Source: Anthonomus grandis grandis (Eukaryota; Arthropoda; Insecta; Coleoptera; Curculionidae). Taken from it: a stretch of 64,000 nt of DNA. The notes under the pieces were generated by a model. That model was given only the letters and a program-made list of their open reading frames with translations, did no database searches and was not told the DNA's origin. The DNA lies in assembly GCF_022605725.1 (NCBI RefSeq), contig NC_065561.1, forward strand, positions 21,986,256 through 22,050,255. The letters are read 5' to 3'. The translations under genes and the position numbers were made by a program. Shown piece after piece: positions 31,100-44,374 of the stretch; position 1 is the first letter of the stretch; each line of letters starts with the position of its first letter.

Positions 31100-34000
31100 C
31101 CACACGAGGGATCCACTGCATTAAAACTGAAATGTAATCAAGATTTGTACTTATTAGTTTGATATAAAAATACTAATTAGCGACAATCTCAATAGTTTAA
31201 ATATAATTATTGGGATTTAGTTAATTGAGCGAATATTAGATTTATTTTAAAGGGACCGATTCTGCTCTGAATTTACGTTTTATAATGAGGGAAATAGTCG
31301 AAAATTTTGCAAACAATTTATTTGAAGAAAATTGTTAAATTATACTTAAATTAACCTACGCCTAATTCCTTCCTGTAGATATACACAATTTAAGAAATAA
31401 TTCTCTAATTTACGTCAATTTCGAGATTAATTTAATATGCTTTGAATGACGTTAATGGCAAATTGTTTAAGGGCAGCTATTATTACTAAATAAGTCACAT
31501 ATAATATACGATACGTTTGAAAATGCATGCGTAATAAACACGTTAGCAAGCATCTAGAACCATTGTTTTAAAGTACTAAATTTAAACATTAAAGTTATTG
31601 GTGTAATCCAGTACATGTATAACCAGATAAATGGTCAGCTAATTGCAGCAATTATAAGAAATAGCGTAATGCTGTTGAACATACTGTCCCCGATAGTTAA
31701 GCTCGATAAAATTATAAACGTTTAAATACATATAGTTAAAATGACGTTAGCCCGAATTTATTAAAAAAATTGATTTTTTTAATAATTATTATCTGCCATA
31801 GGAGAAGCATTATTCCCTTAAAAATATCATCTGGATCCGTCACTGTTACGTATTATGTACTATATAATATATTATGGAATTTCCCCATTGGGTCTATGAA
31901 TATACATGAATATCCCCATTAGACTAATTACATTTAATTAATTACTATTGTAATGGTTAATTTGTTAGCCTTTATGCAAAAAAACTGTATTGTTAATATT
32001 GCGGTGAATGCTCGTGATGTACTATAGAATTTCATAGGGTAATATTAATTCTTTCTTTCAATTTCCTGGACTAAGAAACAACTACATTTAAAATTTCGGG
32101 AACACAAAAAACAACTTATTTAAATAAGAATTCCTTCATTTAGGTGGTTAAAGGACAAATATTTCAAGTTCCATAAATACAGAAAAATTACTTAAGTAAC
32201 CTGAACAAAATCAAAAATTCGTTCGTTCATATCCTGGACAAAGAAACATTATTTCAAATGCCAGGAATACCTTGAAAGAACACAAAAACCTTTTCAATTT
32301 TCTGGAAAGAAAAGAAATGTTCAGATCCTAAAACACGACTCAAAAAATCACTTCAAATGCCTGGAATAGTACAATTTTTGAGAAAATGGAAGAATACATC
32401 AAAGCCCAATAAGCAACAGGAAAACCATAATATAGATTAAGGAGAATTATTGTCCCTTGTTTTTTATTTAATTATATCTCTCCAATCCCATTAGTTTTTT
32501 TTCTAATTACACGTAACTACCGAATTAAATTTTAAATTATTTGAATAATCATATGATGTCGCTTTAATTGTAATTTCGCTCATTATTGTTAAATGCAATA
32601 ATTTTTTAATTAACATGGATGACGTTATAATTATAGTGCGAATTCGTTTTATTTGTAATATATAATTGATTATAATCCTTAGAAGACGTTACTATATATT
32701 AGTATTCTAGTATACTGAAACACTTAGAAATATCAATAATTTTTTTCAGCACTCGTCAAGTAATCCAAAAAAAGACAGCTCTAGAAGAAAATACAAAAAA
32801 TATTATTCGTTTATTTCAATTTTGATAAGTTTTCCTAAAAATGAAAAGCCAGACAATGAAAAAATGATATTTATTACATCTACTGCCGTTAAGATTATAT
32901 CATATGCTTACCGTTCAGTAACCTCGAATACGCAATTAGTTAAGGCTTCAGGCCAATTTACATTAATTTCCATATGATTAATGTGAAGACCAGAAAAACT
33001 CATCGAGTTTTGATATGAACATTTTTATTACTAAAGATCGTGTTCCTTTACAGGACTTGTCTTACGACCGAATAAATATGATCAAACTATTGCATCCTTG
33101 AACTAGAAAAGGTCAAGGGATAAATTTCTTCCACTTATAGGACAAAGTTAGCTTAAATTAGCGACCATATGACGCTACCTTCCATTTCTGCCAATCTAAA
33201 ATAGTGGCAAATCAATTTTAATTTGCATAAATTCAAGTAAGTTTTAAAGAAAGTCTGGAATATTATCGTATCATTTACTTATTGAGATCTGGTGACTAAT
33301 TGATGTTTTGATGCACTTTTAGATCGCACCATAAGTACTCATTCCAAAATGAGGGATTTAATGAATATTATATCATGAAATGAAGATTCAATATATTTCA
33401 CATTAGCCAGCAATGCTTGATTATATCGCGTATTACTTTGCAGTTATATAGTTCTATCAATAACGTAACCATTATTGTTGCCTGGCTACAGATTAATTAA
33501 AAAAAGAAAAACAACATAATATCCTCGATATTTAAACACGCAAATCGAAGAATTAACGAAATTTTCCTTATAATATTGTAGGTCATAGAAATTATTCCCA
33601 TAGTCTTATATTGCTAAGTAATTGTTATTGATTTTTAATTGATAATCGATTACCTACGACGTGATGTTTTCAACACATTTGATTATTTCCAAACCAATAT
33701 TATAACATAAGTAGATAATCTAGGATGTGGAAAATTAATATTAAAATCAAGTCGCATATTATTGGTAGTGTCTGAGTAGATAGCGCTAGGTAGTAGACAC
33801 GCTTTTGCAACTCAAACAATGGTTTAGTAAATCTAAGCAGGTATATTTTCCTCAACAACAAACTCCAAATCGAAATCAACCAATGCAAAATGGGGCTTAA
33901 TAGCTACAGATATATTTACGTTGCTTTTTTTACATAACACCCAAATATACTATATAACTTAGAACCCACTTTCTCAATATGCTATGGTCTAACTACTTAT

Positions 34001-34955
34001 ACTATTTAGCTACACATATTTATTAGCCTACCTACATTAGCTACATATTATTTGAATCATAAGTATCTCGAAACTATAATGCTGATAATGAGTTAGCAAT
34101 AACTATGATAATCAGTAAAATATTTAATGATGGTTTTATTTATATTTTTTTATAATACCTTCGTTGATGAATTTAGTGTCTGAAGGTTATCCATCTGAAC
34201 GTACGTTTTACCCAAAAATGTAGTTGACGGTAGTTATTAGTAGTACTAACTTAAACTATATACTATAGAAAACGTTCCACTGTTGACCAGTCTAAGTGAC
34301 TTCTAACGTGATAAAAAAATCAAAGTTATTTAAATGACTATTTGATTTATTTTAAAATACAATGTAGTAATAATTGTAAAGATAAGATATTTCATGAATG
34401 CTTCATGAGTAAACGTATAATAATAGAAAAATCTCTCAATTTTTTTTATCATGGATCAAACGTACCCAACCTCCATTCTGGTTTAAATAAAATCCTCAAT
34501 TTCTTAACATATCTTCTATTATATATGATATATTACATAAGTATCTCTGATACCATCTCATGTGTCAGAATATTTCGTCATCTTGCTATATGTGGAATTC
34601 ACATTTGGCATTTCGTTATGACGAGTTGCATAAATTATAAATATGAGGTTATAGGAAAAATTGACCATCCTGTACTTATTTACGGTGGGAATTCCAATAT
34701 AGAATTACTACACTCTTAAAAATAGGTGAATAAAAATTCAAGAATTGTATAGATTTTACATACAATTTGATTCTGGAAATGGTACAGAATCAATTTGTGT
34801 AGAATTTCTCTATGCTATTGTGTTTAAACAACTGTGGTTCTATAATCAACAAATTGTGTATCAATTTGATTTATTTTATTGTATATATAGTACACTATTT
34901 GTGTACTTAAATTCGACAATATTTTATATTTATTTAATATAACTGTTCAGCTTGC
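31100..34955. other. AT-rich gene-poor stretch
   Basis: About 3.8 kb without a gene I can support. Weak phrases of the TTCCTGGACAAAGAAACA / TTTCAAATGCCTGGAATA type recur at about 32060-32370 and look like very old members of the CCAGGCAGTT family. A 125-codon frame at 34342-34719 has no domain, no splice context and the composition of its surroundings. Confidence 0.5.
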
Positions 34956-37900
34956 GTAATCTAGGTGACTCAAATAAGACGCTGGTATACTTAGTTTGAT
35001 TTCGAAAAAAATCAATTTTTGGTGAAAAAATTCGATACGGGGGGGTATACCGGAAAGATGGAAAATTCCAAACTTTGAAGGTCGATATCTGGGCTTCTAT
35101 GGGAGCTATCGGGAAAATTCCAACGGTTTTGTCTTAGTTTCGTCGTTCTAAATCCAACGAGACCATCCGCAAGGTCGTAGCTCTTCTAATAGCTGAGATA
35201 TGGCATTTTTGAAGCCCATTTTTGGCCTCAAAAACGGACGTCGAAAACGACTTTTTCAGGATTTTCAAAGTGCTCTCATTCCCTTAGTTCTGCTCGGATC
35301 CTGTTATAACCCGGTGTTTTCGTAATCTAGGTGACCCAAATAAGACGCTGGTATACTTAGTTTGATTTCGAAAAAAATCAATTTTTGGTGAAAAAATTCG
35401 ATACGGGGGGGTATACCCGAAAAATGAAAAATTCCAAACTTTGAAGGTCGATATCTCGGCTTCTATGGGAGCTATCGGGAAAATTCCAACGGTTTTGTCT
35501 TAGTTTCGTCGTTCTAAATCCAACGAGACCATCCGCAAGGTCGTAGCTCTTCTAATAGCTGAGATATGGCATTTTTGAAGCCCATTTTTGGCCTCAAAAA
35601 CGGACGTCGAAAACGACTTTTTCACGATTTTCAAAGTGCTCTCATTCCCTTAGTTCTGCTCGGATCCTGTTATAACCCGGTGTTTTCGTAATCTAGGTCA
35701 CCCAAATAAGACGCTGGTATACTTAGTTTGATTTCGAAAAAAATCAATTTTTGGTGAAAAAATTCGATACGGGGGGGTATACCCGAAAAATGAAAAATTC
35801 CAAACTTTGAAGGTCGATATCTCGGCTTCTATGCGAGCTATCGGGAAAATTCCAACGGTTTTGTCTTAGTTTCGTCATTCTGAATCCAACGAGACCATCC
35901 GCAAGGTCGTAGCTCTTCTAATAGCTGAGATATGGCTTTTTTGAAGCCCATTTTTGGCCTCAAAAACGGACGTCGAAAACGACTTTTTCAGGATTTTCAA
36001 AGTGCTCTCATTCCCTTAGTTCTGCTCGGATCCTGTTATAACCCGGTGTTTTCGTAATCTAGGTGACCCAAATAAGACGCTGGTATACTTAGTTTGATTT
36101 CGAAAAAAATCAATTTTTGGTGAAAAAATTCGATACGGGGGGGTATACCCGAAAAATGAAAAATTCCAAACTTTGAAGGTCGATATCTCGGCTTCTATGG
36201 GAGCTATCGGGAAAATTCCAACGGTTTTGTCTTAGTTTCGTCGTTCTAAATCCAACGAGACCATCCGCAAGGTCGTAGCTCTTCTAATAGCTGAGATATG
36301 GCATTTTTGAAGCCCATTTTTGGCCTCAAAAACGGACGTCGAAAACGACTTTTTCACGATTTTCAAAGTGCTCTCATTCCCTTAGTTCTGCTCGGATCCT
36401 GTTATAACCCGGTGTTTTCGTAATCTAGGTGACCCAAATAAGACGCTGGTATACTTAGTTTGATTTCGAAAAAAATCAATTTTTGGTGAAAAAATTCGAT
36501 ACGGGGGGGTATACCCGAAAAATGAAAAATTCCAAACTTTGAAGGTCGATATCTCGGCTTCTATGGGAGCTATCGGGAAAATTCCAACGGTTTTGTCTTA
36601 GTTTCGTCGTTCTAAATCCAACGAGACCATCCGCAAGGTCGTAGCTCTTCTAATAGCTGAGATATGGCATTTTTGAAGCCCATTTTTGGCCTCAAAAACG
36701 GACGTCGAAAACGACTTTTTCACGATTTTCAAAGTGCTCTCATTCCCTTAGTTCTGCTCGGATCCTGTTATAACCCGGTGTTTTCGTAATCTAGGTGACC
36801 CAAATAAGACGCTGGTATACTTAGTTTGATTTCGAAAAAAATCAATTTTTGGTGAAAAAATTCGATACGGGGGGGTATACCCGAAAAATGAAAAATTCCA
36901 AACTTTGAAGGTCGATATCTCGGCTTCTATGGGAGCTATCGGGAAAATTCCAACGGTTTTGTCTTAGTTTCGTCGTTCTAAATCCAACGAGACCATCCGC
37001 AAGGTCGTAGCTCTTCTAATAGCTGAGATATGGCATTTTTGAAGCCCATTTTTGGCCTCAAAAACGGACGTCGAAAACGACTTTTTCAGGATTTTCAAAG
37101 TGCTCTCATTCCCTTAGTTCTGCTCGGATCCTGTTATAACCCGGTGTTTTCGTAATCTAGGTCACCCAAATAAGACGCTGGTATACTTAGTTTGATTTCG
37201 AAAAAAATCAATTTTTGGTGAAAAAATTCGATACGGGGGGGTATACCCGAAAAATGAAAAATTCCAAACTTTGAAGGTCGATATCTCGGCTTCTATGGGA
37301 GCTATCGGGAAAATTCCAACGGTTTTGTCTTAGTTTCGTCGTTCTAAATCCAACGAGACCATCCGCAAGGTCGTAGCTCTTCTAATAGCTGAGATATGGC
37401 ATTTTTGATGCCCATTTTTGGCCTCAAAAACGGACGTCGAAAACGACTTTTTCAGGATTTTCAAAGTGCTCTCATTCCCTTAGTTCTGCTCGGATCCTGT
37501 TATAACCCGGTGTTTTCGTAATCTAGGTCACCCAAATAAGACGCTGGTATACTTAGTTTGATTTCGAAAAAAATCAATTTTTGGTGAAAAAATTCGATAC
37601 GGGGGGGTATACCCGAAAAATGAAAAATTCCAAACTTTGAAGGTCGATATCTCGGCTTCTATGCGAGCTATCGGGAAAATTCCAACGGTTTTGTCTTAGT
37701 TTCGTCATTCTGAATCCAACGAGACCATCCGCAAGGTCGTAGCTTTTCTAATAGCTGAGATATGGCATTTTTGAAGCCCATTTTTGGCCTCAAAAGCGGA
37801 CGTCGAAAACGACTTTTTCAGGATTTTCAAAGTGCTCTCATTCCCTTAGTTCTGCTCGGATCCTGTTATAACCCGGTGTTTTCGTAATCTAGGTCACCCA

Positions 37901-40900
37901 AATAAGACGCTGGTATACTTAGTTTGATTTCGAAAAAAATCAATTTTTGGTGAAAAAAATTCGATACGGGGGGGTATACCCGAAAAATGGAAAATTCCAA
38001 ACTTTGAAGGTCGATATCTCGGCTTCTATTGGGGCTATCGGGAAAATTCCAACGGTTTTGTCTTAGTTTCGTCGTTCTAAATCCAACGAGACCATCCGCA
38101 AGGTCGTAGCTCTTCTAATAGCTGAGATATGGCATTTTTGAAGCCCATTTTTGGCCTCAAAAACGGACGTCGAAAACGACTTTTTCACGATTTTCAAAGT
38201 GCTCTCATTCCCTTAGTTCTGCTCGGATCCTGTTATAACCCGGTGTTTTCGTAATCTAGGTCACCCAAATAAGACGCTGGTATACTTAGTTTGATTTCGA
38301 AAAAAATCAATTTTTGGTGAAAAAAATTCGATACGGGGGGGTATACCCGAAAAATGGAAAATTCCAAACTTTGAAGGTCGATATCTCGGCTTCTATTGGG
38401 GCTATCGGGAAAATTCCAACGGTTTTGTCTTAGTTTCGTCGTTCTAAATCCAACGAGACCATCCGCAAGGTCGTAGCTCTTCTAATAGCTGAGATATGGC
38501 ATTTTTGATGCCCATTTTTGGCCTCAAAAACGGACGTCGAAAACGACTTTTTCAGGATTTTCAAAGTGCTCTCATTCCCTTAGTTCTGCTCGGATCCTGT
38601 TATAACCCGGTGTTTTCGTAATCTAGGTCACCCAAATAAGACGCTGGTATACTTAGTTTGATTTCGAAAAAAATCAATTTTTGGTGAAAAAAATTCGATA
38701 CGGGGGGGTATACCCGAAAAATGGAAAATTCCAAACTTTGAAGGTCGATATCTCGGCTTCTATTGGGGCTATCGGGAAAATTCCAACGGTTTTGTCTTAG
38801 TTTCGTCGTTCTAAATCCAACGAGACCATCCGCAAGGTCGTAGCTCTTCTAATAGCTGAGATATGGCATTTTTGATGCCCATTTTTGGCCTCAAAAACGG
38901 ACGTCGAAAACGACTTTTTCAGGATTTTCAAAGTGCTCTCATTCCCTTAGTTCTGCTCGGATCCTGTTATAACCCGGTGTTTTCGTAATCTAGGTCACCC
39001 AAATAAGACGCTGGTATACTTAGTTTGATTTCGAAAAAAATCAATTTTTGGTGAAAAAATTCGATACGGGGGGGTATACCCGAAAAATGAAAAATTCCAA
39101 ACTTTGAAGGTCGATATCTCGGCTTCTATGCGAGCTATCGGGAAAATTCCAACGGTTTTGTCTTAGTTTCGTCATTCTGAATCCAACGAGACCATCCGCA
39201 AGGTCGTAGCTTTTCTAATAGCTGAGATATGGCATTTTTGAAGCCCATTTTTGGCCTCAAAAGCGGACGTCGAAAACGACTTTTTCAGGATTTTCAAAGT
39301 GCTCTCATTCCCTTAGTTCTGCTCGGATCCTGTTATAACCCGGTGTTTTCGTAATCTAGGTGACCCAAATAAGACGCTGGTATACTTAGTTTGATTTCGA
39401 AAAAAATCAATTTTTGGTGAAAAAATTCGATACGGGGGGGTATACCCGAAAAATGAAAAATTCCAAACTTTGAAGGTCGATATCTCGGCTTCTATGGGAG
39501 CTATCGGGAAAATTCCAACGGTTTTGTCTTAGTTTCGTCGTTCTAAATCCAACGAGACCATCCGCAAGGTCGTAGCTCTTCTAATAGCTGAGATATGGCA
39601 TTTTTGAAGCCCATTTTTGGCCTCAAAAACGGACGTCGAAAACGACTTTTTCACGATTTTCAAAGTGCTCTCATTCCCTTAGTTCTGCTCGGATCCTGTT
39701 ATAACCCGGTGTTTTCGTAATCTAGGTCACCCAAATAAGACGCTGGTATACTTAGTTTGATTTCGAAAAAAATCAATTTTTGGTGAAAAAATTCGATACG
39801 GGGGGGTATACCCGAAAAATGAAAAATTCCAAACTTTGAAGGTCGATATCTCGGCTTCTATGGGAGCTATCGGGAAAATTCCAACGGTTTTGTCTTAGTT
39901 TCGTCGTTCTAAATCCAACGAGACCATCCGCAAGGTCGTAGCTCTTCTAATAGCTGAGATATGGCATTTTTGATGCCCATTTTTGGCCTCAAAAACGGAC
40001 GTCGAAAACGACTTTTTCAGGATTTTCAAAGTGCTCTCATTCCCTTAGTTCTGCTCGGATCCTGTTATAACCCGGTGTTTTCGTAATCTAGGTCACCCAA
40101 ATAAGACGCTGGTATACTTAGTTTGATTTCGAAAAAAATCAATTTTTGGTGAAAAAATTCGATACGGGGGGGTATACCCGAAAAATGAAAAATTCCAAAC
40201 TTTGAAGGTCGATATCTCGGCTTCTATGCGAGCTATCGGGAAAATTCCAACGGTTTTGTCTTAGTTTCGTCATTCTGAATCCAACGAGACCATCCGCAAG
40301 GTCGTAGCTTTTCTAATAGCTGAGATATGGCATTTTTGAAGCCCATTTTTGGCCTCAAAAGCGGACGTCGAAAACGACTTTTTCAGGATTTTCAAAGTGC
40401 TCTCATTCCCTTAGTTCTGCTCGGATCCTGTTATAACCCGGTGTTTTCGTAATCTAGGTCACCCAAATAAGACGCTGGTATACTTAGTTTGATTTCGAAA
40501 AAAATCAATTTTTGGTGAAAAAAATTCGATACGGGGGGGTATACCCGAAAAATGGAAAATTCCAAACTTTGAAGGTCGATATCTCGGCTTCTATTGGGGC
40601 TATCGGGAAAATTCCAACGGTTTTGTCTTAGTTTCGTCGTTCTAAATCCAACGAGACCATCCGCATGGTCGTAGCTCTTCTAATAGCTGAGATATGGCAT
40701 TTTTGATGCCCATTTTTGGCCTCAAAAACGGACGTCGAAAACGACTTTTTCACGATTTTCAAAGTGCTCTCATTCCCTTAGTTCTGCTCGGATCCTGTTA
40801 TAACCCGGTGTTTTCGTAATCTAGGTCACCCAAATAAGACGCTGGTATACTTAGTTTGATTTCGAAAAAAATCAATTTTTGGTGAAAAAATTCGATACGG

Positions 40901-41961
40901 GGGGGTATACCCGAAAAATGAAAAATTCCAAACTTTGAAGGTCGATATCTCGGCTTCTATGGGAGCTATCGGGAAAATTCCAACGGTTTTGTCTTAGTTT
41001 CGTCGTTCTAAATCCAACGAGACCATCCGCAAGGTCGTAGCTCTTCTAATAGCTGAGATATGGCATTTTTGAAGCCCATTTTTGGCCTCAAAAACGGACG
41101 TCGAAAACGACTTTTTCACGATTTTCAAAGTGCTCTCATTCCCTTAGTTCTGCTCGGATCCTGTTATAACCCGGTGTTTTCGTAATCTAGGTCACCCAAA
41201 TAAGACGCTGGTATACTTAGTTTGATTTCGAAAAAAATCAATTTTTGGTGAAAAAATTCGATACGGGGGGGTATACCCGAAAAATGAAAAATTCCAAACT
41301 TTGAAGGTCGATATCTCGGCTTCTATGGGAGCTATCGGGAAAATTCCAACGGTTTTGTCTTAGTTTCGTCGTTCTAAATCCAACGAGACCATCCGCAAGG
41401 TCGTAGCTCTTCTAATAGCTGAGATATGGCATTTTTGATGCCCATTTTTGGCCTCAAAAACGGACGTCGAAAACGACTTTTTCAGGATTTTCAAAGTGCT
41501 CTCATTCCCTTAGTTCTGCTCGGATCCTGTTATAACCCGGTGTTTTCGTAATCTAGGTCACCCAAATAAGACGCTGGTATACTTAGTTTGATTTCGAAAA
41601 AAATCAATTTTTGGTGAAAAAAATTCGATACGGGGGGGTATACCCGAAAAATGGAAAATTCCAAACTTTGAAGGTCGATATCTCGGCTTCTATTGGGGCT
41701 ATCGGGAAAATTCCAACGGTTTTGTCTTAGTTTCGTCGTTCTAAATCCAACGAGACCATCCGCATGGTCGTAGCTCTTCTAATAGCTGAGATATGGCATT
41801 TTTGATGCCCATTTTTGGCCTCAAAAACGGACGTCGAAAACGACTTTTTCACGATTTTCAAAGTGCTCTCATTCCCTTAGTTCTGCTCGGATCCTGTTAT
41901 AACCCGGTGTTTTCGTAATCTAGGTGACCCAAATAAGACGCTGGTATACTTAGTTTGATTT
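34956..41961. repeat. 366/367-bp satellite array, about 19 monomers
   Basis: The phrase GTAATCTAGGT starts at 34956, 35322, 35688, 36054, 36420, 36786, 37152, 37518, 37884, 38251, 38618, 38985, 39351, 39717, 40083, 40449, 40816, 41182, 41548 and 41915. That is 19 full units plus a 47-bp piece, all head to tail. Fifteen units are 366 bp; four carry one extra A (GAAAAAAATTCGATACGG) and give 367. Neighbours are nearly identical; the first monomer is the most diverged, as usual at array edges. Each unit contains GGGGGGGTATACC and CGGACGTCGAAAACG. No ORF spans a unit and no transposon ends are visible. Confidence 0.97.
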
Positions 41962-44276
41962 GAACAAAATGTGAAAAAATCCATCAGGATTTTTCTGTGT
42001 GTAGGGAAGTAATTGGTAATGAATGAATGTCTCGTTGGAAGTATTGGTGCAATATTCATAATTATATAAACGGTTCTTTGCGTAATTAAATATTGTTTAT
42101 AGCAGCTTTATATTCATGTTTCAAAAAAAATATTAAAGGGACATTTCAATGTCACAAAATAAATCATTGAGTCTAGAAAATGTCTAGTGATAAAAGATCT
42201 TTATGCATTAAGTGGATAATTAGACATCGTTTAATTAATGTAATTATCATACCGCAATATACAAGGTTAAAGATGTATTTATATTGTTTTATTCTCTTTA
42301 TATGGTTGATAATTGGTAAGTATGTACCGTTTTTATGTTTGTTATTTCTAGAGACGTCAAAGCTGTATCATCTGCATAGCAAATAATCTTCCTCTGTAAA
42401 AAACCCTATGGTCAACTGTCTCAAAGGCTTTTGACAGATGAACAAAAATTCGAAATGTATTTTTTATATATATCATCTTGTCTTAGATCATCCCGAATAT
42501 TTACTTAAAAACCATCTTGATGCTGTCCAAGGCTTCACAGGATTCTAAATAATTTAAAAAGCCTCACACGACGTGCCCGATGAACTGGAAATAAAAAAAT
42601 AACAAAATAATGGGACTAACAAACATTTTATTAATACAACATTGTTGGTAACAAGTTTGAAACACTTAAAAAAATAAAAAAGGCCATATTTACACTTATT
42701 TCAGTAAAACATATAAAACCGAAACATTTAATTTACAGCAATCGAGAGCCTCTCTTTAAAATACAAAAATAACCCTTTAAGGCATAATTATTACATATTT
42801 TTGTCCCTATACAAATCGCCCTAGGACGATAAAGCTTTTTTTTTAGTCCATTACGTATTAATATTTTACAAACTAATGACTAGTCGACAGAAAAAATCAA
42901 CAATCAAATACCCTTTTCCCAAACTACGATTCCTACTAACACAAACATGTAAAATGGGCAAATACTGTCTGTATACATAATAATAATACCATGCACATTA
43001 AATAACCTTGTCGCTAACCGATAATAACATATTATATGCAGCAGTTTATTCCAGATTAAACTGCCATAAAAAAAAATCAAAATTGTCTGCTACGTGGATC
43101 TACCTATTCACCTATTTCTAGTTGCTATCGGGAAACAAATAAAGCACTTATAGGCGCAATAAAACACACAATAAATGCTTTATTTAATTTCCATGTACAT
43201 GTGCAATAAAACAACAATATTTGCCCACTTACTGAACGCAAAATTCCACTAAAACAATCACTCGTATTATAATTAAAAAAAAGGGGGCCAGAGAACTACA
43301 TTAACATAAAATAATTAATCAGTAGTAACTATGGGAGAAAACAAGCAGCATATATTTTTATTCAGTTATTAGGGCAAATTGCCAAAAATCTTTACACAAG
43401 GATACATATATGGAACTTAAAACTAGCGTTCTGATGTAAAATAGAAAAAGAGCAAATTATAGATAGCAACGTTTTGGACTTGAAAACTAAAGAACATCCA
43501 ATCAAAGGTCAAAACGTTGCCCTTCGAAAATATTGTTTTCTAATTCGCTGTTCTTCTACCAACATATAAACTTCGCCATTAAATATAGTAGGTCACGTAC
43601 TGGATTGTGAAACTTTGCTTTATATATTCTAAACAAAATATTTTAATAAATAATTACATACACATTCGTGTTTCTATCACAACAAGCCAAAACGGAAAAT
43701 TATCATTTATTTTCAAAAAGTACAAATAAGGCAATTTGATTGGCACTTTTTGTGTGTGTGTGTGTGTGTGAAAATATTTAAGATTTTCATCAGTTTAATA
43801 CTTTGAAGCTTAAGAATATTGGTCTCAGCAACATTGATTATATATTATTAGATATTGGGTGACTTGATTGAGTGTTACCGATTAGGTTTTCTTGATATTA
43901 TTCCAAAATTAAGTATAGTTACTGTTTTGATAATTTATGATATATTCACTTTTTTCTTTATCGGAGTTAATATACTAAAAATTAATACAAGACCTGACCT
44001 GAATGTCTCAATCTGGACCACAGTATTAGGTATAAATATACCAAGATAATTAATGTATACTAAAAATTTTGTTTATTGAATATAAATTCTTTTGCTTATT
44101 ATCTGAAGAACTCTCTCTTCAAACCTAAATAAAAATGCCAAAAACTAAGAAGTTCTGTATTTCTGATGCAAAACCCATTGTAGTATGTTTTAAGTGAAAC
44201 AATAGCATTGTTACAGGACTGTGGACATCTTAACATTCCTTTCAAACTACATAAAGAGTATATAAAACAAAATGAG
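41962..44276. other. Gene-poor region after the satellite
   Basis: Mostly AT-rich. A short minus-strand RT scrap is readable near 42540-42400 (VHLSKAFETVDHRV). A (GT)n microsatellite lies at 43750-43770. No gene is supported; small frames at 42180-42386 and 43855-44049 have no recognisable content. Confidence 0.5.
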
Positions 44277-44371
44277 CATGTAAAGCAAAATAATAGACGA
44301 AGGGTCCTGTTTATTTCACAATCTTTATTTCGAAAATCACGAATTCCTCTATTATTTTGCTTTGCATAATG
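44277..44371. mobile_element. 95-bp miniature relative of the 675-bp inverted-repeat element
   Basis: It shares AAGCAAAATAATAG, CACAATCTTTATTTCG and the opposite end CTATTATTTTGCTTTGCATA with the element at 9497-10171. It is a deletion derivative with almost no interior. It ends immediately before the TA that flanks the pogo-like element. Confidence 0.7.
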
Positions 44372-44374
44372 GTA

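Noticed and set aside
34342..34719. 125-codon open frame next to the satellite
   Set aside because: Composition matches the surrounding AT-rich DNA and no motif or family resemblance is seen; a frame of this length is expected by chance in several kb of such DNA.
34956..41961. Reading the 366-bp or 79-bp arrays as CRISPR
   Set aside because: The units are identical along their whole length with no unique spacers, and the window is clearly eukaryotic.
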